Of a DNA stretch of 64,000 nt, positions 34,496-44,297 are shown in pieces. The DNA lies in contig CAMCAY010000007.1 of assembly GCA_945872815.1 (NCBI GenBank), positions 1 through 64,000 of the forward strand, given 5' to 3'. The stretch comes from Chitinophaga pinensis (GTDB taxonomy: Bacteria; Bacteroidota; Bacteroidia; Chitinophagales; Chitinophagaceae). The notes beneath the pieces are model-generated. The model made no database searches and was not told the DNA's origin. It worked only from the letters and a program-made list of their open reading frames with translations. Numbering within the stretch: position 1 is the first letter of the stretch; each line of letters starts with the position of its first letter. The position numbers were made by a program, and so were the translations under genes.

Positions 34496-35275
34496 CTAAT
34501 TTCTTGTTGACATAATTTCATTGTAAACACCATCCCATAAGGATATCCTGCTTTGGAGTGATTCTATTGTAAATTCAGTAGCTTCACTCCATTTTTTTTC
34601 ATCATTACCACACAAGCGCTCTGTCATTTCCAGCGCAAGGTGACTATGATGATCTCCATCTACTTCTATGTGTCGTTCAAGATAATATTTGAAAACTGAA
34701 ATACAATCAGGGAAATTCATGTGGATGTCCTGTATGATAGAATGAAACATTCCAGGTATTAAATCCTCTCTTCCAAATGTAAATACTGCTGCTTGTATGT
34801 GAGCATGGTTTGTATTAATTACGTTAAACGTCTGCTGAACAAACTTGATCACTTCAGCTGGTACATTTGCAACGTTAAAAGCAAGATCCAGGTCTTTATT
34901 TTCTTTTAATGACTTAGTAAAGGATTCTATTGTTCTTTCATCTGCACCGGATTGTTTCATGGCTGCAATATAAAGTTCAAAATGACTCATTCTTTTTCCG
35001 TCCATATCAACATCAGACTCTTCGCCAACTACAATTTCATTTATTAAAAAACGCGTATCGGCCGAACCTGTTGGAAACCAAGGAACACTGGTGCAGGTAA
35101 GATTGTTTTGCAATGACTTTAGTAATGACATGAAATCCCATACTGCGAATACATGATACTTCATAAAAACCTTCAAGTCATCGATGGTTTTTATTTGCGA
35201 GTATACTTTATGATGAATAATCTCTTCGCGATATGGAGTAATAAGTTCTTTTAGTTGATTGATGTGATTCTTCAT
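34496..35275 (-). CDS. DUF3050 domain-containing protein
   Basis: 259 residues by the ATG at 35275 (a TTG at 35284 is possible). It matches the DUF3050 family, related to heme-oxygenase-like helical-bundle proteins: the opening INQLKELITPYREEIIHH, the HVFAVWDFMSLLKSLQ helix, NEIVVGEESDVD, and the closing FKYYLERHIEVDGDHHSHLA with clustered His/Glu/Asp residues that could bind a di-metal centre. Biochemical function is unknown. It may be transcribed with the polysaccharide genes upstream, though about 180 bases intervene. Confidence 0.8.
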   Translation of the reverse strand: MKNHINQLKELITPYREEIIHHKVYSQIKTIDDLKVFMKYHVFAVWDFMSLLKSLQNNLTCTSVPWFPTGSADTRFLINEIVVGEESDVDMDGKRMSHFELYIAAMKQSGADERTIESFTKSLKENKDLDLAFNVANVPAEVIKFVQQTFNVINTNHAHIQAAVFTFGREDLIPGMFHSIIQDIHMNFPDCISVFKYYLERHIEVDGDHHSHLALEMTERLCGNDEKKWSEATEFTIESLQSRISLWDGVYNEIMSTRN

Positions 35276-35456
35276 GATTACCAATTAATAAATTTTAGGA
35301 GTCAAAAATAACATCCATTACTTTCTTTAAAAAAAATTGTTCAAGGTAATACAATGAAATAAATCAAAAGGCTAATCAAATAAAATAACAATGGATAAAT
35401 CAAGAAAGGGATCTATGAGCTCTTTCTATTTATTTATTACTTGTAGGAATAAATAT

Positions 35457-36638
35457 TTAACCCTTCCTTTTGGTTAAATATTTATACAAAACAACAAAAA
35501 TCAATAATTGAACCGGCACAATGAAGGAAAATAAAACAGCTGACTTTATAAGCAAGCTCAACCCAAATGAAATAATTCCCATCATTAAACTGATAGCATT
35601 TGAAATATTGGCCTGTTTAATATTATTGGTTCGATAGTATTCAAAATTAATTAGTGTAACAGGAACGATTAGCATAGTTGCCAATACAAAAGGAATCAGC
35701 ATTAGCAAATGAAGTTTGTCTGGACTTTTCAATAAAATCACTGTAGCGACAACCTGAATAACCATGGCAATTGTAATGACCAAAGCGAAGACTTTACTTT
35801 TAATAAGTTGATGGATTAGATTTTTTTCCGGTCTGATTCCTGAAATCATAGGCGCCAAAGAAGTGGTAATTCCGGAAAACAATTCGATGAATTTGGTATA
35901 AAATAAATAGTCTGAAGGCAAAAAAGATAATAAACTCGAAAATCTAACAAAATTGGATGCTATGATTAATTGGTCAGCCTTAAATAATAAATAATTAGTG
36001 GTTTGCTGTATGGGTACCATTGAATCTGTAATCAAAATATCAGCTCTTGTCGTTTTGGTTTGATTGTTTTTTCTTCTAATTGCAACAACAATAATAGACT
36101 TTAAAAGAGATGCCATTAAAAAAATAAATAGAATATGAATAACAGATAAATGGTAATAAAGTGAGCAAAATATAAAAATCAAAAAAACCAATGGATAACC
36201 TAGCATACTGATAAATAATGCTTTAAAATATTGTTTTGAAATATTCAATTCAATGATTGTAATAATTACAAATACCTCTATAGGAATGCAGAAAAGCAAT
36301 ACCAGAGAAGCTATCCATCCGTACGAAAAAAATGGAATCAGACAAAAAAACAGTGTAAAAGGAAAAACCCTTTTAACAAAAAAATTATTCAAAGAGGCCG
36401 TCTCGCCCGATTGAAGTTTTGATAAAATCATTTGATCTGCCGCATATTTTGCTACGGTTATTCCGAAAGCCAGCAGTTGTGCAATATTGAGCAATAAAAT
36501 ATTGCTGTCTGTTTTACCAGAAAAAAAACGATTGCTGGAAATTGCCAGTGAAAAAAGCGCATATAAAAAACCTGGAATCAATAGAATTGAAGAGTGAAAG
36601 AACTTAATTCCGATATTTTTATTTTTAAAAGAGATCAT
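35457..36638 (-). CDS. Putative polysaccharide flippase (Wzx-like) membrane protein
   Basis: 393 residues with about ten to eleven hydrophobic segments and short polar loops, the topology of MATE/MOP-fold polysaccharide flippases such as Wzx. No diagnostic motif is visible, so the call rests on topology and on its position as last gene of an export/assembly set (SLBB exporter, Wzz-like, Wzy-like, this gene). It would flip lipid-linked repeat units across the inner membrane. It begins about 40 bases after the preceding gene. Confidence 0.5.
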   Translation of the reverse strand: MISFKNKNIGIKFFHSSILLIPGFLYALFSLAISSNRFFSGKTDSNILLLNIAQLLAFGITVAKYAADQMILSKLQSGETASLNNFFVKRVFPFTLFFCLIPFFSYGWIASLVLLFCIPIEVFVIITIIELNISKQYFKALFISMLGYPLVFLIFIFCSLYYHLSVIHILFIFLMASLLKSIIVVAIRRKNNQTKTTRADILITDSMVPIQQTTNYLLFKADQLIIASNFVRFSSLLSFLPSDYLFYTKFIELFSGITTSLAPMISGIRPEKNLIHQLIKSKVFALVITIAMVIQVVATVILLKSPDKLHLLMLIPFVLATMLIVPVTLINFEYYRTNNIKQANISNAISLMMGIISFGLSLLIKSAVLFSFIVPVQLLIFVVLYKYLTKRKG

Positions 36639-36677
36639 TACGCTTTAAGTAAAAACAGCTGATTGAAAATAATATTT

Positions 36678-38021
36678 TTAATGTTTTAACCATTTTAATT
36701 TTCTGTCAATGGATTTATTTTTAAAAACAATCAACAAAAAAGCAAAGAAAAATGGAAGCATTGGAATTTTATACCTGATCAATGTTCCGAAATTAAAAGA
36801 TATACCGCCTATTATGGCAGATAATACAATGGTAAAAATAAATGAGAATAAAAGTGATGGATTAGATACGATGAAAGTAATTGTCTTCCTAATGCTTTTT
36901 TTAAAAAGCAAATAACCAATTATCAAGAATGAGAATAAACCTTCCAAAGCCGAAAACCAAAGTTGGGGTTTAGAAGACTCCCAAAGAAATGGTCTGAATA
37001 AAGTCACATAGATTGAACTAAAAATATACTTAATCATGCTGACTGCATTTAAGTCAGGTTGACCAATATCATAACTAGAGCCGCCTTGTTCTAGTTGTGC
37101 TTTAGTAAAGCCGATTATATTGACTGTTGCATCTTCAATTATAGAATTAAGCAATATACTTCCAAGAAAATAATATACACTAAAGAAAATCAAAACAATT
37201 AGACTCCAGAAGGAAATTGTAATAATGATATTTTGAGTCTTATAAATTTTCTGCGCAAAATAAATAACATAGGCAAGAATAAAAGAAAGTAGAAATGAAT
37301 AAGACAGATACGACTTTATCTTAAATAATAAAAAGATGGCAATAAAACCTAAAAAAGGAAACAACAACAATCTTTTTCTCGATTTAAAAGGATTGAAAAG
37401 CAGAAAAAATAACAGCCCAATAGAGCCCATACAAACCGGCTCCTTCATCAATCCTGTTGTCCAAAAAAACAAAGAAGGGTAAGCAATGATAAATACGTAT
37501 AACAGAACTGACGTATCTGGAAATTTTTTAGAAAGTGTATGGTAAATAAGCCAAGTGCCAATATAACCCCACAAAGACAAAAAAAATGAAATGGCTATAT
37601 AAGAATCAAAAGTAAAATAAGATATGATTGATGCAATATGAATAAGGGCTTTATTGTCATTGTACACCCAATTGAATGCTTCTGTATTAGAAAAAAAACA
37701 TTTCGTTTTAAACGGTAAGTCTGAAAAATCTGTGTAGAAAATTTTGACGGACTCGCTGAAGTCTAAATTGGACATAGCATTTGAAATTGCTTTTGCCGCA
37801 GAAAAATAAATGGTGCTATCTGATTTAACAATATACAAATTGAAATAAGCTGATGCCAACACGCCAATTACCCTCAATAAAAATCCGAATAAAAATAAAT
37901 TAAAGACTTGTTTGTTTTTTATCCATTTGACTGAAATCCATTTCAAAAACAACAATGCAAACACGAAAGATATGATGGAGCCATAGATATCGTTCACAGA
38001 AAGAAATAGATTACTGTTCAT
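36678..38021 (-). CDS. Polytopic membrane protein, putative polysaccharide polymerase (Wzy-like)
   Basis: 447 residues, about eleven hydrophobic segments, very rich in Phe, Ile and Ser, with two longer periplasmic-type loops (about 85-130 and 290-330). Wzy polymerases are poorly conserved and usually recognised from topology and context, which is the basis here: it lies six bases downstream of a Wzz-like gene and upstream of a Wzx-like gene. A glycosyltransferase of the RgtA/GT-C type is the main alternative. Confidence 0.45.
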   Translation of the reverse strand: MNSNLFLSVNDIYGSIISFVFALLFLKWISVKWIKNKQVFNLFLFGFLLRVIGVLASAYFNLYIVKSDSTIYFSAAKAISNAMSNLDFSESVKIFYTDFSDLPFKTKCFFSNTEAFNWVYNDNKALIHIASIISYFTFDSYIAISFFLSLWGYIGTWLIYHTLSKKFPDTSVLLYVFIIAYPSLFFWTTGLMKEPVCMGSIGLLFFLLFNPFKSRKRLLLFPFLGFIAIFLLFKIKSYLSYSFLLSFILAYVIYFAQKIYKTQNIIITISFWSLIVLIFFSVYYFLGSILLNSIIEDATVNIIGFTKAQLEQGGSSYDIGQPDLNAVSMIKYIFSSIYVTLFRPFLWESSKPQLWFSALEGLFSFLIIGYLLFKKSIRKTITFIVSNPSLLFSFIFTIVLSAIIGGISFNFGTLIRYKIPMLPFFFAFLLIVFKNKSIDRKLKWLKH

Positions 38022-38026
38022 GTTTC

Positions 38027-39142
38027 CTATGCTTTGTTGAAAAAGCTATTCCTGAATTGAGCGATTATTATAATGAACAAACCGGTTGCAAAAGCGAACA
38101 GAAGAAAAGCAAGTGACATATACTTCAGTTTTGCAGGCTTCATTTCATCCATTGGATAATCGGCATTGTCAATGATTTGCATAAGAGGTACATTTTGCAA
38201 ATACTGGAATCTTGCCAGCTCAAGATTTTTACATAACTCTCCGTAAGCAACGCCATAAGCCTGAATATTGATTTGTTGTTTCTGCATTGGCACTTGTGAT
38301 TTTGCAAAAGCAGGATTGATATTTGCATCTTGTGATGCCGCTCTTGAAACAATTGAAGAACCAAGATTATTTTTAATCGCAGCAACTCTTTCTTCCAACG
38401 CATTCAGCGTTTCCATGCTTTTTTTTGTTTTTAACTCAGTATAAAACTGGGTGGTAGCTGAAAGAATCCTGTCTGTAAATATTTTGGTGAACACTTCATT
38501 TTCCGATCTGAATTTTATTTGATAGATATTCAGTTTTTTATCGGGCCTTGATGCTTCCAAATTGTATTTTACAACATCCTGATAAACTTTATACAAAAGA
38601 CTGTCTTGCGCATAATTCAATTGATTCTTTTTACTGCCTACCGGAAATCGAATATTAGCGAGTATTTGCCTTTGTTTTGCTGATTTAATGTGCTTCAACT
38701 TCATACTGACCCATTCGTTCATCAAAGAGAACTGCTTGTTATTTATGGTGTCTGTCCCTAAGAGAACAGCTTCCACAATTCTTCTGCTTTTAATGACTTC
38801 AAGAATATTGTCACCTGAAAACATATCATTACCACCGCCACCGCCTAAACCAAATTGTGCAACAAGCCCTATTAATCCACTGGAAGCAGACCCAGATCCA
38901 CTTGCGCCTTCGTCCAAAGAAAAAGTAAGATGGCTTTCATAAATTATCGGTTTTCTTTGAGCATAAAAAAATCCTGCTATCATACCTATCAATCCCATCA
39001 AAAAAATGATCCATCTTCTTTTGTACAATATTTGATATGACTTTGAAATAAAAAAACCTGCTAACTCATCCGTATTTTGAATGTAGGATTTATTTCTGTT
39101 TGTGGTGCTTTCTTCTAACATTTTTAAGATGTTTAAATTCAA
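38027..39142 (-). CDS. Chain-length determinant (Wzz/PCP) family protein
   Basis: 371-residue inner-membrane polysaccharide co-polymerase. TM1 lies near residues 43-62 (WIIFLMGLIGMIAGFFYAQ) and TM2 near 340-362 (SLAFLLFAFATGLFIIIIAQ). The large periplasmic domain between contains Gly-rich LIGLVAQFGLGGGGG and a helical region, and a Pro-rich approach to TM2 (DYPMDEMKPAKLKYM) is typical of the family. No cytoplasmic tyrosine-kinase domain is fused. It controls the length or export of the polymer with the SLBB exporter encoded 15 bases upstream. Confidence 0.8.
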   Translation of the reverse strand: MNLNILKMLEESTTNRNKSYIQNTDELAGFFISKSYQILYKRRWIIFLMGLIGMIAGFFYAQRKPIIYESHLTFSLDEGASGSGSASSGLIGLVAQFGLGGGGGNDMFSGDNILEVIKSRRIVEAVLLGTDTINNKQFSLMNEWVSMKLKHIKSAKQRQILANIRFPVGSKKNQLNYAQDSLLYKVYQDVVKYNLEASRPDKKLNIYQIKFRSENEVFTKIFTDRILSATTQFYTELKTKKSMETLNALEERVAAIKNNLGSSIVSRAASQDANINPAFAKSQVPMQKQQINIQAYGVAYGELCKNLELARFQYLQNVPLMQIIDNADYPMDEMKPAKLKYMSLAFLLFAFATGLFIIIIAQFRNSFFNKA

Positions 39143-39157
39143 TAATTATTGAAGTGC

Positions 39158-41638
39158 TTATAATTTTTTAGCAGTAATAAAAACATTTGCTACTACACCC
39201 AATGCTGAAACAATCACCGCCAGTTCACTTGCTGTAATTTTAGTGCGGTTGTTTTTATTTTTTTGAGGCACAAAGACTTCGGATCTGGAGGTTACGGTTG
39301 GATAAGATTTAAAAAATAAAAACGTTTTTATTGATTTGGCTTTCCCATTCGGATAAATCACCAATACGCCCGATCTTCTTGCCGACGGCATGAAATTTCC
39401 TGCTTGTTTGATATAAAATTTCGCATTTCGTTTTTCTTTGAAAGGAATAATCGTAGGATAATACACATCACCGGATATTTTTACCAGATTGGTGTTTTTT
39501 TCAATGGTGATGATATCTCCGTCTTCAAGGACCAAATTATCAGGAGAAGAAGGATCTTTCATTGCCTGGGAAATATTAGCACTGATTAATTCATAGCTTT
39601 TATAAATTTCGTTGCGCAACTTTTTATTGGAAATAATGCTATCGTTGTTTACGTTTAGCAATCGTTGAAACATCGCTTCCCTTTCCTTTACAGATAAATT
39701 AGATTTAATAATTCTTCTTATGGTCGCAGAGCTGCTGTCTGCAGATGCTTTAAAGCCTTCTGTTCGTTTAAGTATATCGGTTAGTTTGTCTCCGCTTTTT
39801 TGAAGAATGTATTTTCCGGGGATTTTTACATCTCCAACTACCATCACAGAGCGTTGCGGAACATATCCTGAAGAACTTTTTACAACAATAAAATCGTAGG
39901 GCTGCAATTGTACATTTGCTGAAAGACTGACCAGTCTTGTTTCTGCTTCCGGGTGATCCTTTTCGCTGATGTTGGCATTTCTAACCCTGCTCGATATTTC
40001 AATTTTTGTAGAATCTGCAGATTCCGTTATTCCTCCTGCAATCATAATGACATCCCTGAGTGTCATATCTTCTCTCCATTTTATTGTAGATGGCTTTCTT
40101 ACATTACCTTCTACATTGACATACATGCTGTCTCTAAAGTCAAATAAAGAATGAATGGAGATAGAGTCATCTTTTAACAAGTAAATATCTGCCTGATTTG
40201 TTATTACTGAATCTAAATTTACATTCAACATCGTTGGAACCTTGTTGTTCTGATATCTATACACAGATGCACTTTTGGTGTACGCATCTTCTACAAATCC
40301 TCCGGCTTTGGCAAGTAATGTTAACAATGTTAGGTTTGGTGTCAATTCATAATTTCCTGGCCTTACCACAGAACCTGTCAATGAAACCCGGTTTAAAAAC
40401 TGTTCCCTGTTTTTGCCTACCAAAAATTCATCACCCGATTCGGAAATAAATGAATCAAACTTATCTTTAGATAAATCTATAATCACTTTTCCTGTATCTG
40501 TAATTCTGTTTACAGATACAGCCGACTTGTATGCTTTTTCGTTAAAGCCTCCGCAATAATCAAGCAGCTTTTGAAAACTTTCTTTTTCAAGCATTTCAAA
40601 CTTAGCTTCTCTTTTTATGTTGCCGGTTATTTTAACTTGTTTACCATAATAGGGAATTCTAATCACGTCTCCTTCCTGCAGTAGAACATTGTCCTTTTGA
40701 TTTCCATAAATTATGAAGGAATATAAATCAACTTTTCTCTTAACCTCATTTCCACGAATCACTTCAATATTTCTGTATGATCCCATCGTGCCCGGTCCCC
40801 CACACAAATAAAGAATATTATACAAGGTAGTTAAAGAAGAAACCGTGTAGGTTCCGGGCTTTTTCGCCTGGCCAATAACGGTAACGCGTATACTTCTGAT
40901 TTTTCCCAGAGAAATCTGAACTTGTGTTTGCCCGGATTTAATAGCATTATAAATCGTAGAAGCCAACTTTGCCTTCACTTTTTGAGTTGCTTGTTCAATA
41001 GATAAACCATTTACATTTATTGGACCTACATTTTGAATATAGATTTCTCCCTCTTCATTCACCTGAACGCTGTATTTTTTTTCACTCAAACCAAATACAT
41101 TTATGATCAACTGATCATCAGGCCCAATCACATAATTGGATGGCGTACTGATTCGAAGATTTGGTTCAAACACCAAACTATTTTTTTGAAAGTACTCAGA
41201 ACCAAAAACATCCAATTCTTTTTTATTGTCTTTCATTCTAAGTTTATACAATGAGGTGTCATAATATCTCTTATCATTCTCTACTTTATCTGCTATGTCA
41301 TCTTGCATTTCTTCATTGTTAGATTCATTTGCATCTTCCTTATTCTTAAAACTGTTTGAAGCATCTTTATTCTTTCTTAACTTCTCAATTCTACTTTTTA
41401 ATTTATAGACCTGATTGTCAGACATTCCTTTATCTTTCATCAAATTAATGACTTCTTCATCTTCCATTTGCAAGTCTTTGGCCTTATTCAGCAATGAAAT
41501 AATCTGAGCATCACTGTACTTGTCTATGTTTATTTCGGACATGTCATTTATTTCCAATAAGGAAGTTTGTGCAAATCCACTCGAAGTAATCAGAAGTGAA
41601 AATAAAATTGTTATAAAAATCGTCTTTAATGCATTCAT
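39158..41638 (-). CDS. SLBB-domain polysaccharide export outer membrane protein (Wza-like)
   Basis: 826 residues: signal peptide (1-23, ending SSGFAQ), an acidic/basic helical N-terminal region (about 35-140), a Poly_export domain (about 165-245, YVIGPDDQLIINVFG), then about six SLBB-type beta-grasp domains opening with [IV]xxxGxVxxPGxYxx (VTVIGQAKKPGTYTV, SLTGSVVRPGNYEL, VVGDVKIPGKYIL). A C-terminal hydrophobic helix (ELAVIVSALGVVANVFI) probably crosses a membrane. It forms the outer-membrane exit channel for capsule or exopolysaccharide. First gene of a four-gene minus-strand operon; divergent from the ABC-F gene. Confidence 0.9.
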   Translation of the reverse strand: MNALKTIFITILFSLLITSSGFAQTSLLEINDMSEINIDKYSDAQIISLLNKAKDLQMEDEEVINLMKDKGMSDNQVYKLKSRIEKLRKNKDASNSFKNKEDANESNNEEMQDDIADKVENDKRYYDTSLYKLRMKDNKKELDVFGSEYFQKNSLVFEPNLRISTPSNYVIGPDDQLIINVFGLSEKKYSVQVNEEGEIYIQNVGPINVNGLSIEQATQKVKAKLASTIYNAIKSGQTQVQISLGKIRSIRVTVIGQAKKPGTYTVSSLTTLYNILYLCGGPGTMGSYRNIEVIRGNEVKRKVDLYSFIIYGNQKDNVLLQEGDVIRIPYYGKQVKITGNIKREAKFEMLEKESFQKLLDYCGGFNEKAYKSAVSVNRITDTGKVIIDLSKDKFDSFISESGDEFLVGKNREQFLNRVSLTGSVVRPGNYELTPNLTLLTLLAKAGGFVEDAYTKSASVYRYQNNKVPTMLNVNLDSVITNQADIYLLKDDSISIHSLFDFRDSMYVNVEGNVRKPSTIKWREDMTLRDVIMIAGGITESADSTKIEISSRVRNANISEKDHPEAETRLVSLSANVQLQPYDFIVVKSSSGYVPQRSVMVVGDVKIPGKYILQKSGDKLTDILKRTEGFKASADSSSATIRRIIKSNLSVKEREAMFQRLLNVNNDSIISNKKLRNEIYKSYELISANISQAMKDPSSPDNLVLEDGDIITIEKNTNLVKISGDVYYPTIIPFKEKRNAKFYIKQAGNFMPSARRSGVLVIYPNGKAKSIKTFLFFKSYPTVTSRSEVFVPQKNKNNRTKITASELAVIVSALGVVANVFITAKKL

Positions 41639-41809
41639 TTGGATATTCTTTTGGAAATAATAAAACTCAGTAATAACAAGGCGCTAAGGTACTAATTTTT
41701 GTTTGTTTTCAAGGGTTTGGGAGAATATTGAAGCTGTTTTATACTTCGCCATTTTTGATTTTCAGACAAATACATCAAAAACTTATCATCGTTCTGGGTT
41801 AACTGAGAT

Positions 41810-41817
41810 TATCTTTG
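41810..41817 (+). promoter_or_regulatory. Putative -7 element (TATCTTTG) of the ABC-F gene
   Basis: A TAnnTTTG match five bases upstream of the ATG at 41823. It supports that start over the in-frame start at 41703 and again predicts a leaderless message. Confidence 0.45.
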
Positions 41818-41822
41818 CATTT

Positions 41823-43727
41823 ATGCATTATGCTTCAGTAGAAAATATCAGTAAATCCTTTGGGATCAGAACTTTATTTAAAAACATCACTATCAATATA
41901 GAAGAGGGGGACAAAATTGCACTGGTTGCCAGAAATGGATCGGGTAAAAGTACCTTAATGAAAATAATTGCAGGGCTTGAAACAGCAGACTCCGGAACAG
42001 TTTGGATTCACAAAGAAATTAAAACCGTGATGCTTCAGCAGGATAATGATTTTGATGCTGAAAAAACCATTTGGGACAATGTGCTTCGCTTAAACCATCC
42101 TGTGATTAAGGCAGTAAAAGATTATGAAACTTTTCTTGAAAAGGGATCAGATAATCACGATGAATTGGGAACGTTGATGTCTCAACTGGATGATTTAAAC
42201 GCATGGAATTTTGAAAGTGACTTAAAACAAATTTTGGGTAAACTGAATTTGCATATTCTAAATGAAAAAGTTGGCAATCTGAGTGGTGGGCAAAAAAAGA
42301 GAGTAGCGCTTGCTCAAGCTCTTATCGAGTCTGAATTGCATGAAGGAAAATGCCTCTTAATTATGGATGAACCAACCAATCATTTGGACGTATCAATGAT
42401 TGAGTGGCTGGAAGAATACCTTGATGCTAGAAAAATAACCCTATTGTTGGTTACGCACGATCGATATTTTTTAGATGCCGTTTGCAACGAAATTATTGAG
42501 ATAGATGATGAAAAAGTTTTTATCTATAAAGGCAACTACGATTACTTTTTAGAACAAAAAAGCCTTCGAATAGAAATACAACAAAGCGAATTGCAAAAAG
42601 ATAAAAATATTTTCAGAAAAGAATTGGAATGGATGCGAAAGCAACCAAAAGCCAGAACTACCAAAAGCAAAAGCCGTCAGGATGCATTTACAGAGGTGGA
42701 AGACAGGGTTAAACAACAAAAAGAAACTGCAGAAGTTAGCCTTCAAGTAAAGATGACCAGATTGGGTGGCAAAATTCTTGAAATGAAAAAAGTCAATAAA
42801 AGTTACGGAGACCTTACCATCATGAAGGGATTTGATTATACTTTTAAAAGGGGAGAACGCATAGGTGTAGTAGGTAAAAATGGCGTTGGAAAATCAACTT
42901 TTCTTAAGATCGCCTTGCAATTGGAAGAGCCGGATAGCGGAAAAATAAATCATGGCGATACTGTTGTATTCGGAAATTTCAGTCAAGATGGTCTAGTTTA
43001 CAAAGAAGATAAAAGAGCTATTGACTATGTAAAGGCTTTGGCAGAATTTTTTCCATTAGCAGATGGAAGTAAGATTTCGGCTAGTCAGTTTATGGAGAAA
43101 TTCGGGTTCACCGGAGAACAACAATATACATTGCTAAGTAAATTAAGCGGAGGTGAAAAAAGAAGACTTCATTTAATGAGTGTCTTATTTTTAAATCCCA
43201 ATTTTTTAGTGTTGGATGAACCCACCAATGATTTAGATCTGCAAACATTAAGGACATTGGAAGAATTTTTATTAGAATATCCTGGTTGTATTTTAATTGT
43301 GAGTCATGACCGATATTTTATGGATCGTATGGTAGACCATTTGTTTGCATTTGAGGGAGATGGCGTTATCAGGGACTTTCCGGGCAATTATTCTCAATAC
43401 AGAGAAGCACTTTCTAAAGGTCTGTTGCAAAATAAAACAGAACAAATCATGAAGCCCGTAGAAGAAGAAAGCAAAAAAACCAATGAAGCGTTTCCCGTTG
43501 AAAAACCAAGCATAAAAAAATTATCTTTCAAAGAAAAGCATGAATTGGAAACAATTGAAAAAGAAATGCCCCAATTACAGAAAGAAAAAGAAATGCTGGA
43601 ACAAAAAATGAATTCGAATTTGTCCTACGAAGAATTGCAAGCTGCAGCTGACAGAATAAGTGTAGTAATTCAACTTTTGGATGAAAAAGAAATGCGTTGG
43701 CTTGAGTTGAGTGAACGAAACAATTAA
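41823..43727 (+). CDS. ABC-F family ATP-binding protein (Uup-like)
   Basis: 634 residues from MHYASVENISKSFG; the longer frame from 41703 adds 40 residues without family character. Two ABC ATPase domains are present, with Walker A NGSGKST and NGVGKST, signatures LSGGQKKR and LSGGEKRR, and Walker B LLIMDEPTNHLD and LVLDEPTNDLD. They are joined by a linker rich in Arg/Lys (about 245-330) containing RTTKSKSRQDAF. A C-terminal coiled coil (about 540-630) is typical of Uup-type proteins. There are no membrane segments. ABC-F proteins act at the ribosome; Uup relatives influence stalled translation and transposon precise excision. Confidence 0.92.
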   Translation: MHYASVENISKSFGIRTLFKNITINIEEGDKIALVARNGSGKSTLMKIIAGLETADSGTVWIHKEIKTVMLQQDNDFDAEKTIWDNVLRLNHPVIKAVKDYETFLEKGSDNHDELGTLMSQLDDLNAWNFESDLKQILGKLNLHILNEKVGNLSGGQKKRVALAQALIESELHEGKCLLIMDEPTNHLDVSMIEWLEEYLDARKITLLLVTHDRYFLDAVCNEIIEIDDEKVFIYKGNYDYFLEQKSLRIEIQQSELQKDKNIFRKELEWMRKQPKARTTKSKSRQDAFTEVEDRVKQQKETAEVSLQVKMTRLGGKILEMKKVNKSYGDLTIMKGFDYTFKRGERIGVVGKNGVGKSTFLKIALQLEEPDSGKINHGDTVVFGNFSQDGLVYKEDKRAIDYVKALAEFFPLADGSKISASQFMEKFGFTGEQQYTLLSKLSGGEKRRLHLMSVLFLNPNFLVLDEPTNDLDLQTLRTLEEFLLEYPGCILIVSHDRYFMDRMVDHLFAFEGDGVIRDFPGNYSQYREALSKGLLQNKTEQIMKPVEEESKKTNEAFPVEKPSIKKLSFKEKHELETIEKEMPQLQKEKEMLEQKMNSNLSYEELQAAADRISVVIQLLDEKEMRWLELSERNN

Positions 43728-43755
43728 CTTCATTTCAATAAAACATTTATAAGAT

Positions 43756-43786
43756 AAAAGAGGTCGAAATAATTTCGACCTCTTTT
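43756..43786. terminator. Bidirectional terminator
   Basis: 15-bp perfect arms (AAAAGAGGTCGAAAT with ATTTCGACCTCTTTT) around one base. It serves the convergent ABC-F gene and the small T9SS gene, which ends five bases away. Confidence 0.9.
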
Positions 43787-43790
43787 ACAT

Positions 43791-44297
43791 TTAATTAAAT
43801 TTTTCCATTTTTATTCGTTTTCGTTTTTTGTCCATTATAACTTCCGCAAAGTATACTCCAGATTTCCAATTGTTTCCTAGATATAAAATTTGATTGCTTC
43901 TTGTGAGGATGGTTTGAATTGTTTTTCCTGAAACGTCAAATATGTTTACCAAAATCCTTTTTTCTGAAGCGGATGAAACCAATAATCTAAAATTATTCTG
44001 TGTAGGATTAGGTGTTATTGAAATAATCATTTCAGAATCCTGATGCAGATATTTAATCATTCTCATTTTTAGATGATGACTATTTTCAGCATTTTTATAG
44101 TCATGCAAATGGATGATTTTACTGTACATACTTGATTTTACTATCTCTACGGCAAGAACTATTTCTGAATGACATATTGAAAATGCTTGCGAGTTTGATA
44201 TTAAAGTGCAACTAAAAATGTAAAAAAACAATTGCTTACACTTAAAAAAATAATTTAGAAAACAAAGTTTATTCAATTTTCGAATAAGCATTTTCAT
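43791..44297 (-). CDS. Small T9SS type A sorting-domain protein
   Basis: 168 residues. A basic start and hydrophobic segment (LFFYIFSCTLISNSQAFS) form a probable signal peptide ending near residue 40. About 45 unrecognised residues follow, then a C-terminal T9SS sorting domain (about 90-168) with the SITPNPTQNNFRLLV opening, VNIFDVSGKTI, and the closing KSGVYFAEVI. The cargo part is almost absent, so this is either a minimal secreted protein or the remnant of a larger one. It has more Lys/Asn than its neighbours. Confidence 0.7.
   Translation of the reverse strand: MKMLIRKLNKLCFLNYFFKCKQLFFYIFSCTLISNSQAFSICHSEIVLAVEIVKSSMYSKIIHLHDYKNAENSHHLKMRMIKYLHQDSEMIISITPNPTQNNFRLLVSSASEKRILVNIFDVSGKTIQTILTRSNQILYLGNNWKSGVYFAEVIMDKKRKRIKMEKFN

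Noticed and set aside
41703-41822. N-terminal extension of the ABC-F protein
   Set aside because: Forty residues without family similarity; the promoter-like TATCTTTG and the conserved ABC start place the ATG at 41823.
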